From positions 1-64,000 of the forward strand of contig CAJTPN010000005.1 of the NCBI GenBank assembly GCA_910578185.1: 64,000 nt of DNA. The letters are read 5' to 3'. A model generated the notes under the pieces. The model saw only the letters and a program-made list of their open reading frames with translations. It was not told the DNA's origin and did not search any database. A program made the position numbers and the translations under genes. Below are positions 34,625 through 43,357 of the stretch, piece after piece. Every line of letters begins with the position of its first letter. Position 1 is the stretch's first letter. Source of the DNA: an uncultured Acetatifactor sp. GTDB taxonomy: Bacteria > Bacillota > Clostridia > Lachnospirales > Lachnospiraceae.

Positions 34625-34957
34625 ATGACATTGACAAATGAAGATTTACAGGCTATCTCATCTTTGATACAACCAATACACAGTCGGCTTGACAGCATTG
34701 AGCACCGCCTTGAAAAAGTCGAGTCCGAAGTATCCGCCCTCAAGGTTGGTCAGACAGAACTGAAAAAGCAATCTGTAGCTTGTCGCATGGGGTATCTGTA
34801 CCGACGACAAAAGCCGACCAGAAAGCGGACGCCTGAATGCCTGAGCAGAATTGCATGCTATATTTTTGCTTCAGCTAATACAATCTTAAAAACCATTTTC
34901 CAAAAAGGAGAGAAACATGGACAGACAAAATCTTACCCTGATGACGGATCTCTATGA
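34625..34957 (+). pseudogene. Truncated coiled-coil protein gene
   Basis: The first ~48 residues (MTLTNEDLQAISSLI, then heptads SRLDSIEHRLEKVESEVSALK) look like the start of a Lachnospiraceae coiled-coil protein family. After ELKK the frame turns into arginine- and cysteine-rich sequence with no resemblance to a protein and runs into the pncB start at 34917. There is no good ribosome site. I read it as a 3'-truncated gene remnant; a short functional peptide cannot be excluded. Confidence 0.5.
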
Positions 34958-36371
34958 GCTTACCATGATGCAGGGCTATTACAAAAATAAGACCCAAAAC
35001 GAAACGGTTATCTTTGATGCCTTTTACCGCAATAATCCCTGTGCCGGCGGCTATGCAATCTGCGCCGGGCTTGAACAAGTCATCCAATACATAAAAGAGC
35101 TGCGCTTTGACAAGGAAGACATCGACTATTTATCCTCTCTTGGAATTTTCCGGCCTGATTTCCTGGAATATCTTCGGAGCTTTCGTTTTTCTGGAGACAT
35201 CTATGCCATTCCCGAAGGTACTGTCATGTTCCCCAGAGAACCGATTATCAAAGTGATTGCTCCTATTATGGAAGCCCAGTTGGTAGAGACGGCCATTTTG
35301 AACATCATCAACCATCAAAGCCTTATTGCCACCAAGGCTGCCAGAGTCTGCTATGCGGCCCAGGGAGACGGAATCATGGAATTCGGCCTGCGCCGCGCCC
35401 AAGGTCCTGACGCAGGTACTTATGGTGCAAGGGCCGCCATGATCGGAGGCTGCATTGGTACCAGCAACGTACTCTGCGGACAGCTTTTTGATGTACCGGT
35501 AAAAGGCACTCACGCCCACAGCTGGATTATGAGCTTTCCTGACGAATATACAGCATTCAAAACTTATGCTGATATGTACCCAAGTGCCTGTATTCTCCTG
35601 GTGGATACCTATGATACCCTGAAGTCAGGCGTTCCAAATGCCATCCATGTCTTCACAGAAATGCGCCGGGAAGGAATACCCCTTACCTTCTATGGCATCA
35701 GATTAGACAGCGGAGACCTGGCTTACCTTTCCAAAAAAGCGCGCAAAATGCTGGATGAGGCTGGCTTCCCAGATGCAATCATCTCCGCATCCAACGACCT
35801 GGACGAATATCTTATAGACAGTTTAAAAGCCCAGGGCGCGGCAATCACCTCATGGGGTGTTGGAACGAACCTGATCACCTCCAAAGATAACCCCTCTTTC
35901 GGAGGCGTATATAAACTGGCAGCGATTCGAGATGAGGACGGTCAGTTTGTTCCCAAGATCAAGCTTTCGGAAAACAGTGAAAAGATCACTAATCCAGGTA
36001 ACAAGAAAATATATCGTATCTACGAAAAAGAAACAGGAAAACTCAAAGCAGACTTGATTTGTCTCGAAGAAGAGGTGTACGATGAATCCGAAGACCTGGT
36101 ACTTTTCGATCCTATGGAACCTTGGAAAAAGACCCGTCTAAAAGCAGGAACCTACAGTCTCCGCTTGCTGATGAAACAGATTTTTCAAAAGGGTGAATGT
36201 TGCTACACCTCTCCAAAGGTGATGGATATCCGCGAGTATTGTCAAAAAGAGCTTGGCACTCTCTGGGATGAGACAAAACGTCTGGTCAATCCTCACCAGG
36301 TTTATGTAGACCTGTCGCAAAAGCTTTATGATACCAAAATGGAATTATTGGAAAAAATGGGAGAAAAATAG
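34917..36371 (+). CDS. pncB: Nicotinate phosphoribosyltransferase
   Basis: This enzyme makes nicotinate mononucleotide from nicotinate and PRPP in NAD salvage. The 484 residues show LMTDLYELTMMQGYY at the start, EFGLRRAQGPDAG, GTHAHSWIMSF and RLDSGDLAYLSKKAR, which line the active site. The length fits the longer, clostridial-type enzyme. The ribosome site AAAGGAGAG is strong. A stem shared with spoVT lies beyond the stop. Confidence 0.95.
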   Translation: MDRQNLTLMTDLYELTMMQGYYKNKTQNETVIFDAFYRNNPCAGGYAICAGLEQVIQYIKELRFDKEDIDYLSSLGIFRPDFLEYLRSFRFSGDIYAIPEGTVMFPREPIIKVIAPIMEAQLVETAILNIINHQSLIATKAARVCYAAQGDGIMEFGLRRAQGPDAGTYGARAAMIGGCIGTSNVLCGQLFDVPVKGTHAHSWIMSFPDEYTAFKTYADMYPSACILLVDTYDTLKSGVPNAIHVFTEMRREGIPLTFYGIRLDSGDLAYLSKKARKMLDEAGFPDAIISASNDLDEYLIDSLKAQGAAITSWGVGTNLITSKDNPSFGGVYKLAAIRDEDGQFVPKIKLSENSEKITNPGNKKIYRIYEKETGKLKADLICLEEEVYDESEDLVLFDPMEPWKKTRLKAGTYSLRLLMKQIFQKGECCYTSPKVMDIREYCQKELGTLWDETKRLVNPHQVYVDLSQKLYDTKMELLEKMGEK

Positions 36372-36404
36372 CCAAATTACCTCTCATCCCTGCTTTAAAA
36401 GTTC

Positions 36405-36442
36405 CCGGGCTGCCGCACGTTACACCATGTGCCGCAGCCCGG
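36405..36442. terminator. Convergent hairpin between pncB and spoVT
   Basis: CCGGGCTGC (36405-36413) pairs with GCAGCCCGG (36434-36442), with inner GCAC/GTGC pairs. It sits between two convergent genes. The uridine tracts are poor on both sides (AACTTTT on the minus strand), so efficiency is uncertain. Confidence 0.6.
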
Positions 36443-36451
36443 ATTCTATAT

Positions 36452-36997
36452 CTACTGCTCCATCTGTCTGCCCAGAAAGCCTGCCGCAGACAGCAAAAGT
36501 TTCTGTTCCACCTCGCCCATTCGGCCCTTGTTATCATTCTGCAGCAACACCACACTGCCGATAATATCCCCTTCGCAAAGGATTGGTGCAATGGCCTCAT
36601 GCTGATACTCGTCGCCTCCCTCGTCACAGATGGATACAAAGCTCCTGTCTCCCCGGGAGGCCATAATGGTTTCTCTGTTGTGAATTTTCTCGTCCATCTG
36701 CCTGCTTACGGATTTATTTACCATCTGTTTATAGCCGCCTGCCGCTGCTATAAACTGATCCCTGTCCGCGATCAAAGCAGCATGCCCGGAAACCTGAGCC
36801 AGGCTCTCCGCATACTGTCTGGCAAAAGTAGTCATTTCGCCGATGGGAGAATATTTTTTCAAAATAACCTGTCCTTCCCTGTCCGTAAAAATCTCTAGCG
36901 GATCTGATTCCCTGATATGGAGCGTCCTGCGGATCTCCTTGGGGATAACAATCCTTCCCAAATCATCTATTCTTCTGACAATTCCTGTTGCCTTCAT
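36452..36997 (-). CDS. spoVT: Stage V sporulation regulator SpoVT
   Basis: This AbrB-family transcription factor has an N-terminal swapped-hairpin DNA-binding domain (residues 1-52, MKATGIVRRIDDLGRIVIPKEIRRTL) and a C-terminal GAF-like domain. The length of 181 residues matches SpoVT, a forespore regulator in endospore formers, and supports a sporulating host. GGAGG precedes the ATG. A paralogous AbrB-GAF regulator is a less likely alternative. Confidence 0.92.
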   Translation of the reverse strand: MKATGIVRRIDDLGRIVIPKEIRRTLHIRESDPLEIFTDREGQVILKKYSPIGEMTTFARQYAESLAQVSGHAALIADRDQFIAAAGGYKQMVNKSVSRQMDEKIHNRETIMASRGDRSFVSICDEGGDEYQHEAIAPILCEGDIIGSVVLLQNDNKGRMGEVEQKLLLSAAGFLGRQMEQ

Positions 36998-37151
36998 AGT
37001 TACTTTCCTCCATTTTCATGTCTACCTGGAACTCTTTATCATCGGATGTGGAGTTAGTATCTGTAAAAAAAGGAATTATATACAAAAGAATGATATATAC
37101 TTTTTCGAAACTTTTCTTTTATGAATTTACCTGAATATCCCCAAAATACAA

Positions 37152-37181
37152 TTAGCGGTTCAGCCATGCCGAAACCGCTAA
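37152..37181. terminator. Hairpin, possible terminator
   Basis: TTAGCGGTT (37152-37160) and AACCGCTAA (37173-37181) pair perfectly over nine bases. The minus strand continues TTGTATTTT. It lies between the wall-protein gene and spoVT, and the outer part TAGCGGT also occurs in the stem at 37285. Confidence 0.45.
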
Positions 37182-37284
37182 CGAATTCCCCTTTTCAAGG
37201 ATTATTATAATATGACACTACTGCCATGTAAAGGGAAAGCCATCGACAAATAATGACAACTATCGTGGCCTCACCCCATAAATA

Positions 37285-37321
37285 TAGCGGTATATAGTTT
37301 TTGAGACACTATATACCGCTA
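37285..37321 (-). terminator. Terminator-like hairpin after the wall-repeat/YD gene
   Basis: A perfect 14-bp stem, TAGCGGTATATAGT with its complement, closes a nine-base loop 64 bases beyond the stop of the minus-strand gene. The following sequence (ATATTTATGG) is only moderately uridine-rich. Confidence 0.5.
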
Positions 37322-37384
37322 CATTATTCCGCCAATCGACTACATCCAAATTACGGATTTACGTTCAGCCTTAAATATTTAAAC

Positions 37385-39679
37385 TTAATTACCATATTGA
37401 TTGTACCGATATTCCGTCTCCACAATTTGCTTCAGCGCATCGTTTCCGTCATAGGTATAATCCGTCATTATGTGCGTGATCTTATTCGTGGGATAAGCTG
37501 TTGTATCATAATCCGTCCGATACTCTACCACACCGTATTCTCCATACTTCGTATAACGCACCGGCGTAGCCCCGCTTCTGATATACTCGTATCCTGATGC
37601 CAGACTGCCGTCTGCGTTCCAGATCATAACTGATCTTTCATAACTGTGATTCATATATCGAGTGTAATTATATACAGTTTCCCGAACTTTACGGGAATCG
37701 TCGGCATCCCCATCATACTCCACGCAATATGTGCAGTTGCCGTATGCGTCATACTCATAGGTCTTCTCCCATACCGTAGAATCCCTGTTAGCCTCATGTT
37801 TGCCATATGTCTCCACAACCATGTTTCCTGCCGCATTATATTGATAAGCATAAAAGTTCTTGTAAGTCTCCTTGTTATTGCTTACGGTGAAGATACTGGT
37901 CTGCAGCAGGTTCCCCAATGCATTCCAATAGCTTCTCTCTATCTGCGTCTTGACACCCCTGCCGTTATAGGTGGTAACACCTGTCAGATTTCCTTTGTCG
38001 TCATAAGTGTAATCCTTGGAATAACTTTTGGAAGAGTCCTGCCTGTCCGTATAAACGATCCTTGTCTTCCTTCCGTCGTCATAGGTATATTCATAGGTTT
38101 GAATCGGCGTACTGTTCTTGTTGTAAATAATCTTTCTTTCAAGATTGCCATCATTATCATATGCGTAGTCAATGGCGCCTCTCAAGCTGCCGTTTGCGGA
38201 AGAAGTAACCTCCTGGGTCTTCCTTCCCCTGCGGTCATATGTATAGGTCACATAATAATCAACCTGGCCGCTGGCAGTTTTATAGGTAATCTTTACCGGA
38301 TCCCATACATAGTTGGCAGGCGCATTGCCCTCAGACCCTTCCAGCACACCGGTATCCTTGTTAAAGTTATACTCAATCCCATCTATGGTGACGGTTCCCT
38401 TTATCATGGCTCCCGTATTCAGGTCAAAATAATATCTTTTTCCGTCTTTCAGGCTCCACCCCTTTACCATATGGCCATACTTGTCATAACGCACCCATTT
38501 ACCGCCGTTGGATTCCTGGTAAACGTCCTTATCAACCGCCATCCTGCCGTGTTCACTGGCATCCAGCCAATACCAGGCCTTAGAAGCAGGATCATATATT
38601 TCTTTGCCCCGGCCTTCCGTTCCCTGACGCTTTCCGCCTTCATACCAGTAATTTCCGCCGTCAATGGTGCGCCACTTTTGGTTCAAAGCGATTCCCGTCG
38701 AATCGTCAAACGCGCATTCCACTTTGTCGATGACCCTGAGCCCGTGTACTCTTTTACCGTCTACCATATCATAATAATAGGTATTAACCGTACCGTTATC
38801 CAGGGTCTCGCTATACCACCCCTTCGTCATGGCGCCGGTAATCCCGTCATAATGATACCAAGACTTATCATCAAGTTTAAAATGTCCTTTTATCATGCGG
38901 CCGTTTGCGTCGTAACGCACCCATTTTTCGCCCTTATCCATGTAGACATCCTTGTTGACCGCCATTTTGCCCCGGGCGTCGGCATCCAGCCAGTACCATG
39001 CCTGGGAGGAGGGGTCATATATTTCCTTGCCCCGGCCTGTGGTTCCCTGGCGTACACCGCCCTCATACCAATACTTTCCTCCGTTGATATCCCGCCACTG
39101 CATGTCCAGTCCAACACCTGTATAAATGTCGAAATAACAGATATCGTTTCCAATGACTGCTTCGCCCTTCTTCATGATACCCGTATCAAGATCATAAAAA
39201 TACGCACGAACAGAATTATCTTCTGTCACATAAAACCAGCCCTTGATCATAACTCCTGTGGTCTCGTCAAACCGATACCAGGCGTTATTTTGATAGTGCT
39301 CTCCCTTAATCATGGCGCCGGTCACCTGATCAAATCGGTACCAGTACCCATTCTGATAGCTGTCTCCTTTTATCATATGACCGTTTGCGTCATAGCGAAC
39401 CCACTTGTCGTCCTCTTCCATATAGACGTCCTTGCTGACCGCCATTTTACCGTTTTCCGCCGCATCCAGCCAATACCAACTGTCAGATCCCGGATCATAA
39501 ATTTCTTTCCCCCGGCCTGTGGTTCCCTGACGCACACCGTTTTCATACCAATACTTCGCGCCATTTTCCTCATACCAGCCATTTACCGGCGGTGTCGCAG
39601 CAGCGGAAGTTATCTTCAGCCCTGCGAACAGCATAACTGCCGACAGTATGCCCAGCGTACTTAATAACATTCGCTTCAT
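37385..39679 (-). CDS. Secreted wall-binding protein with C-terminal YD/RHS-like repeats
   Basis: This 764-residue exported protein has a signal peptide (about 1-27). Three wall-binding blocks follow, each with the pattern YWYE-x2-RQG, GRGKEIYDP, WYWLD, (M)AV-KDVY, KWVRYD-x2-GHMIKG, interspersed with choline-binding-like YYFD..TGAM.KG repeats, to about residue 455. The last ~305 residues consist of tyrosine/aspartate repeats (YTYDRRGRKTQ, YAYDNDGNLER, YTYDDKGNLTG, YEYDAYGNCTY). These are the YD repeats of RHS/wall-associated proteins, but there is no toxin-like end domain. It is likely held at the cell wall with an elongated exposed part. The role is unknown (adhesion or scaffold). The anchoring modules recur in three other proteins in this window. 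Confidence 0.85.
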   Translation of the reverse strand: MKRMLLSTLGILSAVMLFAGLKITSAAATPPVNGWYEENGAKYWYENGVRQGTTGRGKEIYDPGSDSWYWLDAAENGKMAVSKDVYMEEDDKWVRYDANGHMIKGDSYQNGYWYRFDQVTGAMIKGEHYQNNAWYRFDETTGVMIKGWFYVTEDNSVRAYFYDLDTGIMKKGEAVIGNDICYFDIYTGVGLDMQWRDINGGKYWYEGGVRQGTTGRGKEIYDPSSQAWYWLDADARGKMAVNKDVYMDKGEKWVRYDANGRMIKGHFKLDDKSWYHYDGITGAMTKGWYSETLDNGTVNTYYYDMVDGKRVHGLRVIDKVECAFDDSTGIALNQKWRTIDGGNYWYEGGKRQGTEGRGKEIYDPASKAWYWLDASEHGRMAVDKDVYQESNGGKWVRYDKYGHMVKGWSLKDGKRYYFDLNTGAMIKGTVTIDGIEYNFNKDTGVLEGSEGNAPANYVWDPVKITYKTASGQVDYYVTYTYDRRGRKTQEVTSSANGSLRGAIDYAYDNDGNLERKIIYNKNSTPIQTYEYTYDDGRKTRIVYTDRQDSSKSYSKDYTYDDKGNLTGVTTYNGRGVKTQIERSYWNALGNLLQTSIFTVSNNKETYKNFYAYQYNAAGNMVVETYGKHEANRDSTVWEKTYEYDAYGNCTYCVEYDGDADDSRKVRETVYNYTRYMNHSYERSVMIWNADGSLASGYEYIRSGATPVRYTKYGEYGVVEYRTDYDTTAYPTNKITHIMTDYTYDGNDALKQIVETEYRYNQYGN

Positions 39680-39885
39680 AAATTTGCCACCCTTTCTCTC
39701 TTAACTTCCGAAAGACCCAATGTCTTCCACATTTATTATATATCACATTTCCTCAAATTGCCAGATTGTCAATCATATTTAAGGGAAAATTAAGACTTCC
39801 TCATATGGGGCAAAATGGCATATGATTAGCGCCTCCATTTTTCGGTTGACGAAAAGCGGAGACGTACTCAGCTGGCTAAAGCCAA

Positions 39886-39934
39886 TAAAAAGAGCTGATA
39901 CGGCAATAACAAAACGTCATCGCCGCAGCAGCTC
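39886..39934 (-). terminator. Terminator of GH43-like gene A
   Basis: Minus-strand stem GAGCTG/CAGCTC with inner GCGGC/GCCGT pairing is followed by a five-uridine run (plus A at 39887-39891), just after the stop at 39948. Confidence 0.75.
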
Positions 39935-39947
39935 TCTTTTACCATTG

Positions 39948-42353
39948 TCAATTTAATCTTTTACCGTCTCCGGTCTCCAGGTCAAAAAACCAATGTTCTC
40001 CTCCCGGAATCTCATCTCTTGACACTTCGTATACATCAATCTCATTTCCGTTCTCATCAGTTCCCTTGCTGCCTTTAATCCATAAATCTCCCTTTGCCAT
40101 GGCTCCGGTCTGCTGATCATGAAAGTGAATTCTGTTCTCTGTATCTTTCAGTCCCCAGTCAAATCCCTTGATCATTTTGCCCCAGTCGTCATAGGTAACC
40201 CACTTACCGTTCACACCGTCGTCCATGTCAGCAAAAATACCTGCGTAAGACTCCTGATATACCGATTTTCCCTTTGCGATACGCCCTTCCTGTACATTGT
40301 CGCACCAATACCAGGCATCCGTGAACGGATCGTAAATTTCCTTGCCCCGGTATGACACATCGATGCCGTCTTCGTTATATCGATACCCCTGGCGCTGGCC
40401 GTTTTCATACCAACAGTCATTATCCCCGTTTTTCTCATATCCCCAACCATTGATAGCGGTACCGTCATGCTCGTCAAAATAATAAAGCATACCGCCCATC
40501 CTCTGATATCCATACAGCATAATGCCCGTGACATCATCATAGTAAACCAGTTTCTTTCCGGCGTCCTTGCTGTCCTCCACCCGGTTGCCATTCTCATCCA
40601 CTTTATACCACGAAGTAGTCATTGCCGTATTTCCCTGGGGATCCTTCATCACATTGCCGTTTCGGTCCGTAAGCGGCACAAGCTCACTTTTGACCGTATC
40701 AATTTGCGTCAGCCCCTTCTTCATGGCGCCTGTGGTTTCATCAAACCAGTAAAACAGTGTGTACTCGCCTGCATCATCCTGGGCATTCAACTGACCCTTG
40801 ACCATTCTGCCAAACTGGTCATAATGCACCCACTTGATCGTTTCGTCCTCTCCCTGAATCGTATACGGATGAACTACGTCTTTGTCCACGGCCATCTTTC
40901 CATAATCAACATTGTCCATCCAATACCAGCCGTTCGTCTCGGGATCATAGATTTCTTTTCCTCTATAACTTTCCCTGTCTTCCAGATCATTCAGATCCAC
41001 ACCCTGTCTCTGATTGTTCTCATACCAAAAGCACACATCGACTCCGCCGTACCTGGACGCATTATAGCTTTCCTTTTGATACCACCCCTGTGACGCAAAT
41101 TCCGGCGTATCTTCCTTACCTGTGATATCGGCATATCTGGTCTGTGCCTTCAGATCCCAGATAACCTTAATTGCATCCGGATCCGTAAGGGTTATCACGG
41201 TACCGTGGCGCGCTTCATCCAATCCGCCCTCCGCATTATGCGCAACAAGCTTGTACTGATTCTTCTCAAGCCATCCTGTCCACTCGTCGAACTGCCCTGT
41301 CGTACCAATAGAAGCCACATTTACCCTTACGCCGGCAAGGCCGTCCGCATTCTCAGGCGGGTACTGTTTCAGCTTGTCCGTGTACATAAAATACTTGCCG
41401 TCAAACTTTGTCAGGCAAGGCCCTTCGAATCCGGTCACGGCATCATCGCATACAAGTTCCCAATTATCCTCATTTTGAACGGATTCCAGGGTCAGGGTCT
41501 TTGTCTTCCAAACCTCATTGGTCACACCGTCTTTCTTCACTACAAAATAATAAGTATCGCCCTCTTTAAAGAGAGAACCGTCAATGCGGTTATTAATTTC
41601 ATGCCCATAGGTTTCCTCCGTATATGCCGGAAGATTAATGGGAACCGCATCGGAATAAGTTGCAACAGGCGGAGCGGCAGGATTTGTTATTGTATCTGCC
41701 TCCGGCCGCAGGCTCAGGTTTTCCACTTTGATCAGATATGGCTTCATAATGTCATTCAGAGAATCATCCCCATGGAAATTGGCATAATACCCCATGCTGA
41801 CCGTTACCCACATACTACCGTCGTCATCGACAAAGAAATCCGGCGCCACAGAGTCCCATGCCTTTCCATACTTTTCCGCACCGGGAGGCGCCTCCGTAAC
41901 TCCCACATTCACGCTGCTGCCGCTGTTTGGATAGCTCCAATGTACCAGGTCATCGGAATAACCAAACATGGGTACAAAACGTCGTTCACCCTGAATATCC
42001 GTAGCAAATCCCGCCATCATCCAAAAATAACCGTCCCTGTAGGCAATACTGGGATCATGCAACGTTTCCACCGCATAGTTTATATCATCCGGCACCTCAA
42101 TTCTATTATCATTGGGATCATTGGGAGTGGCATCTTCATATGCCTTTGCCAGTTCGTAAAAGTTCACTCCGTCCAAGGACCAGTATAGAGTGTCCGTCGT
42201 ATCCTCATCGCTCTTAAAAAAAGCCCCTAACATAATTTCGCCAGGCTGGCCTTCCGCTGCCCGTACATTCTCCATTGGCGTCGTACACATAAGGGACAAA
42301 GCCATACAACTTGCGATTCCTGCCCCAAGCAGCTGTTTTTTTCCTTTTTGCAT
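39948..42353 (-). CDS. Secreted GH43-like beta-propeller protein with wall-binding modules (paralogue A)
   Basis: This 801-residue exported protein has a signal peptide (about 1-33). A clan GH-J-like five-bladed propeller follows (about 38-425), then two wall-binding blocks with GKEIYDP and WYW motifs. The three acidic residues expected in family 43 glycosidases have candidates: Asp100 in LHDPSIAYRDG, Asp172 in VAPDFFVDDDG and Glu310 in GFEGPCL. It would act on a furanoside or similar glycan at the cell surface; the actual substrate is unknown. It closely resembles the 740-residue protein at 44548-46770 over the full length. The ribosome site AAGGAGG is strong. Divergence from known GH43 subfamilies may be large. 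Confidence 0.82.
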   Translation of the reverse strand: MQKGKKQLLGAGIASCMALSLMCTTPMENVRAAEGQPGEIMLGAFFKSDEDTTDTLYWSLDGVNFYELAKAYEDATPNDPNDNRIEVPDDINYAVETLHDPSIAYRDGYFWMMAGFATDIQGERRFVPMFGYSDDLVHWSYPNSGSSVNVGVTEAPPGAEKYGKAWDSVAPDFFVDDDGSMWVTVSMGYYANFHGDDSLNDIMKPYLIKVENLSLRPEADTITNPAAPPVATYSDAVPINLPAYTEETYGHEINNRIDGSLFKEGDTYYFVVKKDGVTNEVWKTKTLTLESVQNEDNWELVCDDAVTGFEGPCLTKFDGKYFMYTDKLKQYPPENADGLAGVRVNVASIGTTGQFDEWTGWLEKNQYKLVAHNAEGGLDEARHGTVITLTDPDAIKVIWDLKAQTRYADITGKEDTPEFASQGWYQKESYNASRYGGVDVCFWYENNQRQGVDLNDLEDRESYRGKEIYDPETNGWYWMDNVDYGKMAVDKDVVHPYTIQGEDETIKWVHYDQFGRMVKGQLNAQDDAGEYTLFYWFDETTGAMKKGLTQIDTVKSELVPLTDRNGNVMKDPQGNTAMTTSWYKVDENGNRVEDSKDAGKKLVYYDDVTGIMLYGYQRMGGMLYYFDEHDGTAINGWGYEKNGDNDCWYENGQRQGYRYNEDGIDVSYRGKEIYDPFTDAWYWCDNVQEGRIAKGKSVYQESYAGIFADMDDGVNGKWVTYDDWGKMIKGFDWGLKDTENRIHFHDQQTGAMAKGDLWIKGSKGTDENGNEIDVYEVSRDEIPGGEHWFFDLETGDGKRLN

Positions 42354-42687
42354 TTACTGCTTCCTCCTTTTTAATAATAGCACTTTTCTATCATTGCCTA
42401 TGTTTCCATAGCAAAGTAATGCCGTATTACTTTTAATCGCCCCTCTCTTTTATGCAGCCCTTCGTCCTTCCCCAAAGCGTGTTAAAAATGCTTTCTGCCA
42501 GATGCGCGTCACAAATATCGCACAAACCGGGGCGGGCAGATGGTGGGAATGATTTTTCAAGCACGCTCAAAGACGCTTATCAAAGCCAATACCCCGCAGC
42601 CCTACATAGTGTGCCTGAGACACACTGGCATCAAACTCGCAACGCAGCTGAGGTATTGACCCTTGCAGCAGTGGCCAATATATGCAA

Positions 42688-42754
42688 GAGATGCCTTGCA
42701 TCTCTTTGAGATGCCTTGTATCTCTTTGAGACGCCTTGTATCTCTTTGAGATAC
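42688..42754. repeat. Three-copy 20-bp tandem repeat
   Basis: Units start at 42688, 42708 and 42728, each close to GAGATGCCTTGTATCTCTTT, with a partial fourth at 42748. Each unit contains the short inverted repeat AGAT...ATCT, so each can form a small hairpin. Confidence 0.85.
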
Positions 42755-42868
42755 CCGCTTGGCTCCCTGCAAAACGGGCAATGTATTCCAGCAGGAACAA
42801 AAGTATCTGCTGACACGACTGAAACCATAGAATCTACGCTTTGCGAGTCTTTTATTATCATGAATAAC

Positions 42869-42893
42869 TTCGCAGAATATCAAATTCTGCGAA
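42869..42893. repeat. 25-bp palindrome, copy 1
   Basis: TTCGCAGAAT, five-base loop ATCAA, ATTCTGCGAA: perfect 10-bp arms. Copy 2 at 43251 is its reverse complement except for one base. Confidence 0.85.
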
Positions 42894-43099
42894 TATTTAC
42901 AGTAAAAATTTATCCTTATTTTCCTGACGATTCCAATGATACAATCGGTCAACCGTACTTTAATCATTATATTAGTTGTTTTATCTTTTGTCAAATTAAA
43001 TATCTGGAAATATAACTATGTATTTGCCGTCGTATTTTAATGTCATACAATTCGAAAATTCATCTTATTATTATTTCTTTTTAGAAAATTCGATAATAT

Positions 43100-43210
43100 A
43101 TGGTCAGAATTATGGTCAATTTCATTACTTAATATATGTGAATCCATATAGCCCAATCCGGTGGTGCTTCCCCTTGGTTTTGAATTTATTTATGGTCAAA
43201 TAAATGGTCA
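43100..43210. promoter_or_regulatory. Two pairs of ATGGTCA sites upstream of the acyltransferase gene
   Basis: ATGGTCA occurs at 43100, 43112, 43192 and 43204, that is, two direct pairs each with a 12-base period and 92 bases apart. The regular phasing suggests a DNA-binding protein site; the regulator is unknown. Confidence 0.4.
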
Positions 43211-43250
43211 GTTCCATCGAAAATGCCCCCCGCAAGAGATATCATGTGTT

Positions 43251-43275
43251 TTCGCAGAATTTGATATTCTACGAA
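43251..43275. repeat. 25-bp palindrome, copy 2 (inverted)
   Basis: TTCGCAGAAT, loop TTGAT, ATTCTACGAA. The loop is the reverse complement of that in copy 1, so the two palindromes bound a 407-bp AT-rich segment as inverted repeats. Confidence 0.85.
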
Positions 43276-43357
43276 TTATGCAGCGATCGTCTATGGATGT
43301 CCGCACAGGCCGGCTTGTCCTGTTATCTGCAGGCATCAAAACAGAAAGGCCCTGAAA

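Larger units (their letters stand above)
36998..37384. other. Intergenic region between spoVT and the wall-repeat/YD protein gene
   Basis: These 387 bases hold two hairpins (37152-37181 and 37285-37321) and the spoVT upstream region. On the minus strand TATAAT lies about 65 bases before the spoVT start, without a clear -35 or a recognisable sigma-G pair. No gene is seen. Confidence 0.5.
42354..43357. other. 1-kb repeat-rich intergenic region
   Basis: No gene is supported here. It contains the palindrome AAGTAAT-GCCGT-ATTACTT (42414-42432) upstream of paralogue A, the 20-bp triple repeat at 42688, two inverted copies of a 25-bp palindrome (42869 and 43251), and two ATGGTCA pairs near 43100 and 43192. 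The second half is strongly AT-rich and forms the upstream region of the acyltransferase gene. Confidence 0.6.

Noticed and set aside
37646..39664. A 672-codon open frame on the plus strand, fully opposite the wall-repeat/YD protein gene
   Set aside because: It is a by-product of the repeat composition of the real gene. It has no signal, motif or ribosome site, and its translation is hydrophobic repeat noise.
41205..42188. A 327-codon plus-strand frame opposite GH43-like gene A
   Set aside because: It is antisense to a recognised secreted protein and lacks a ribosome site or any family motif.
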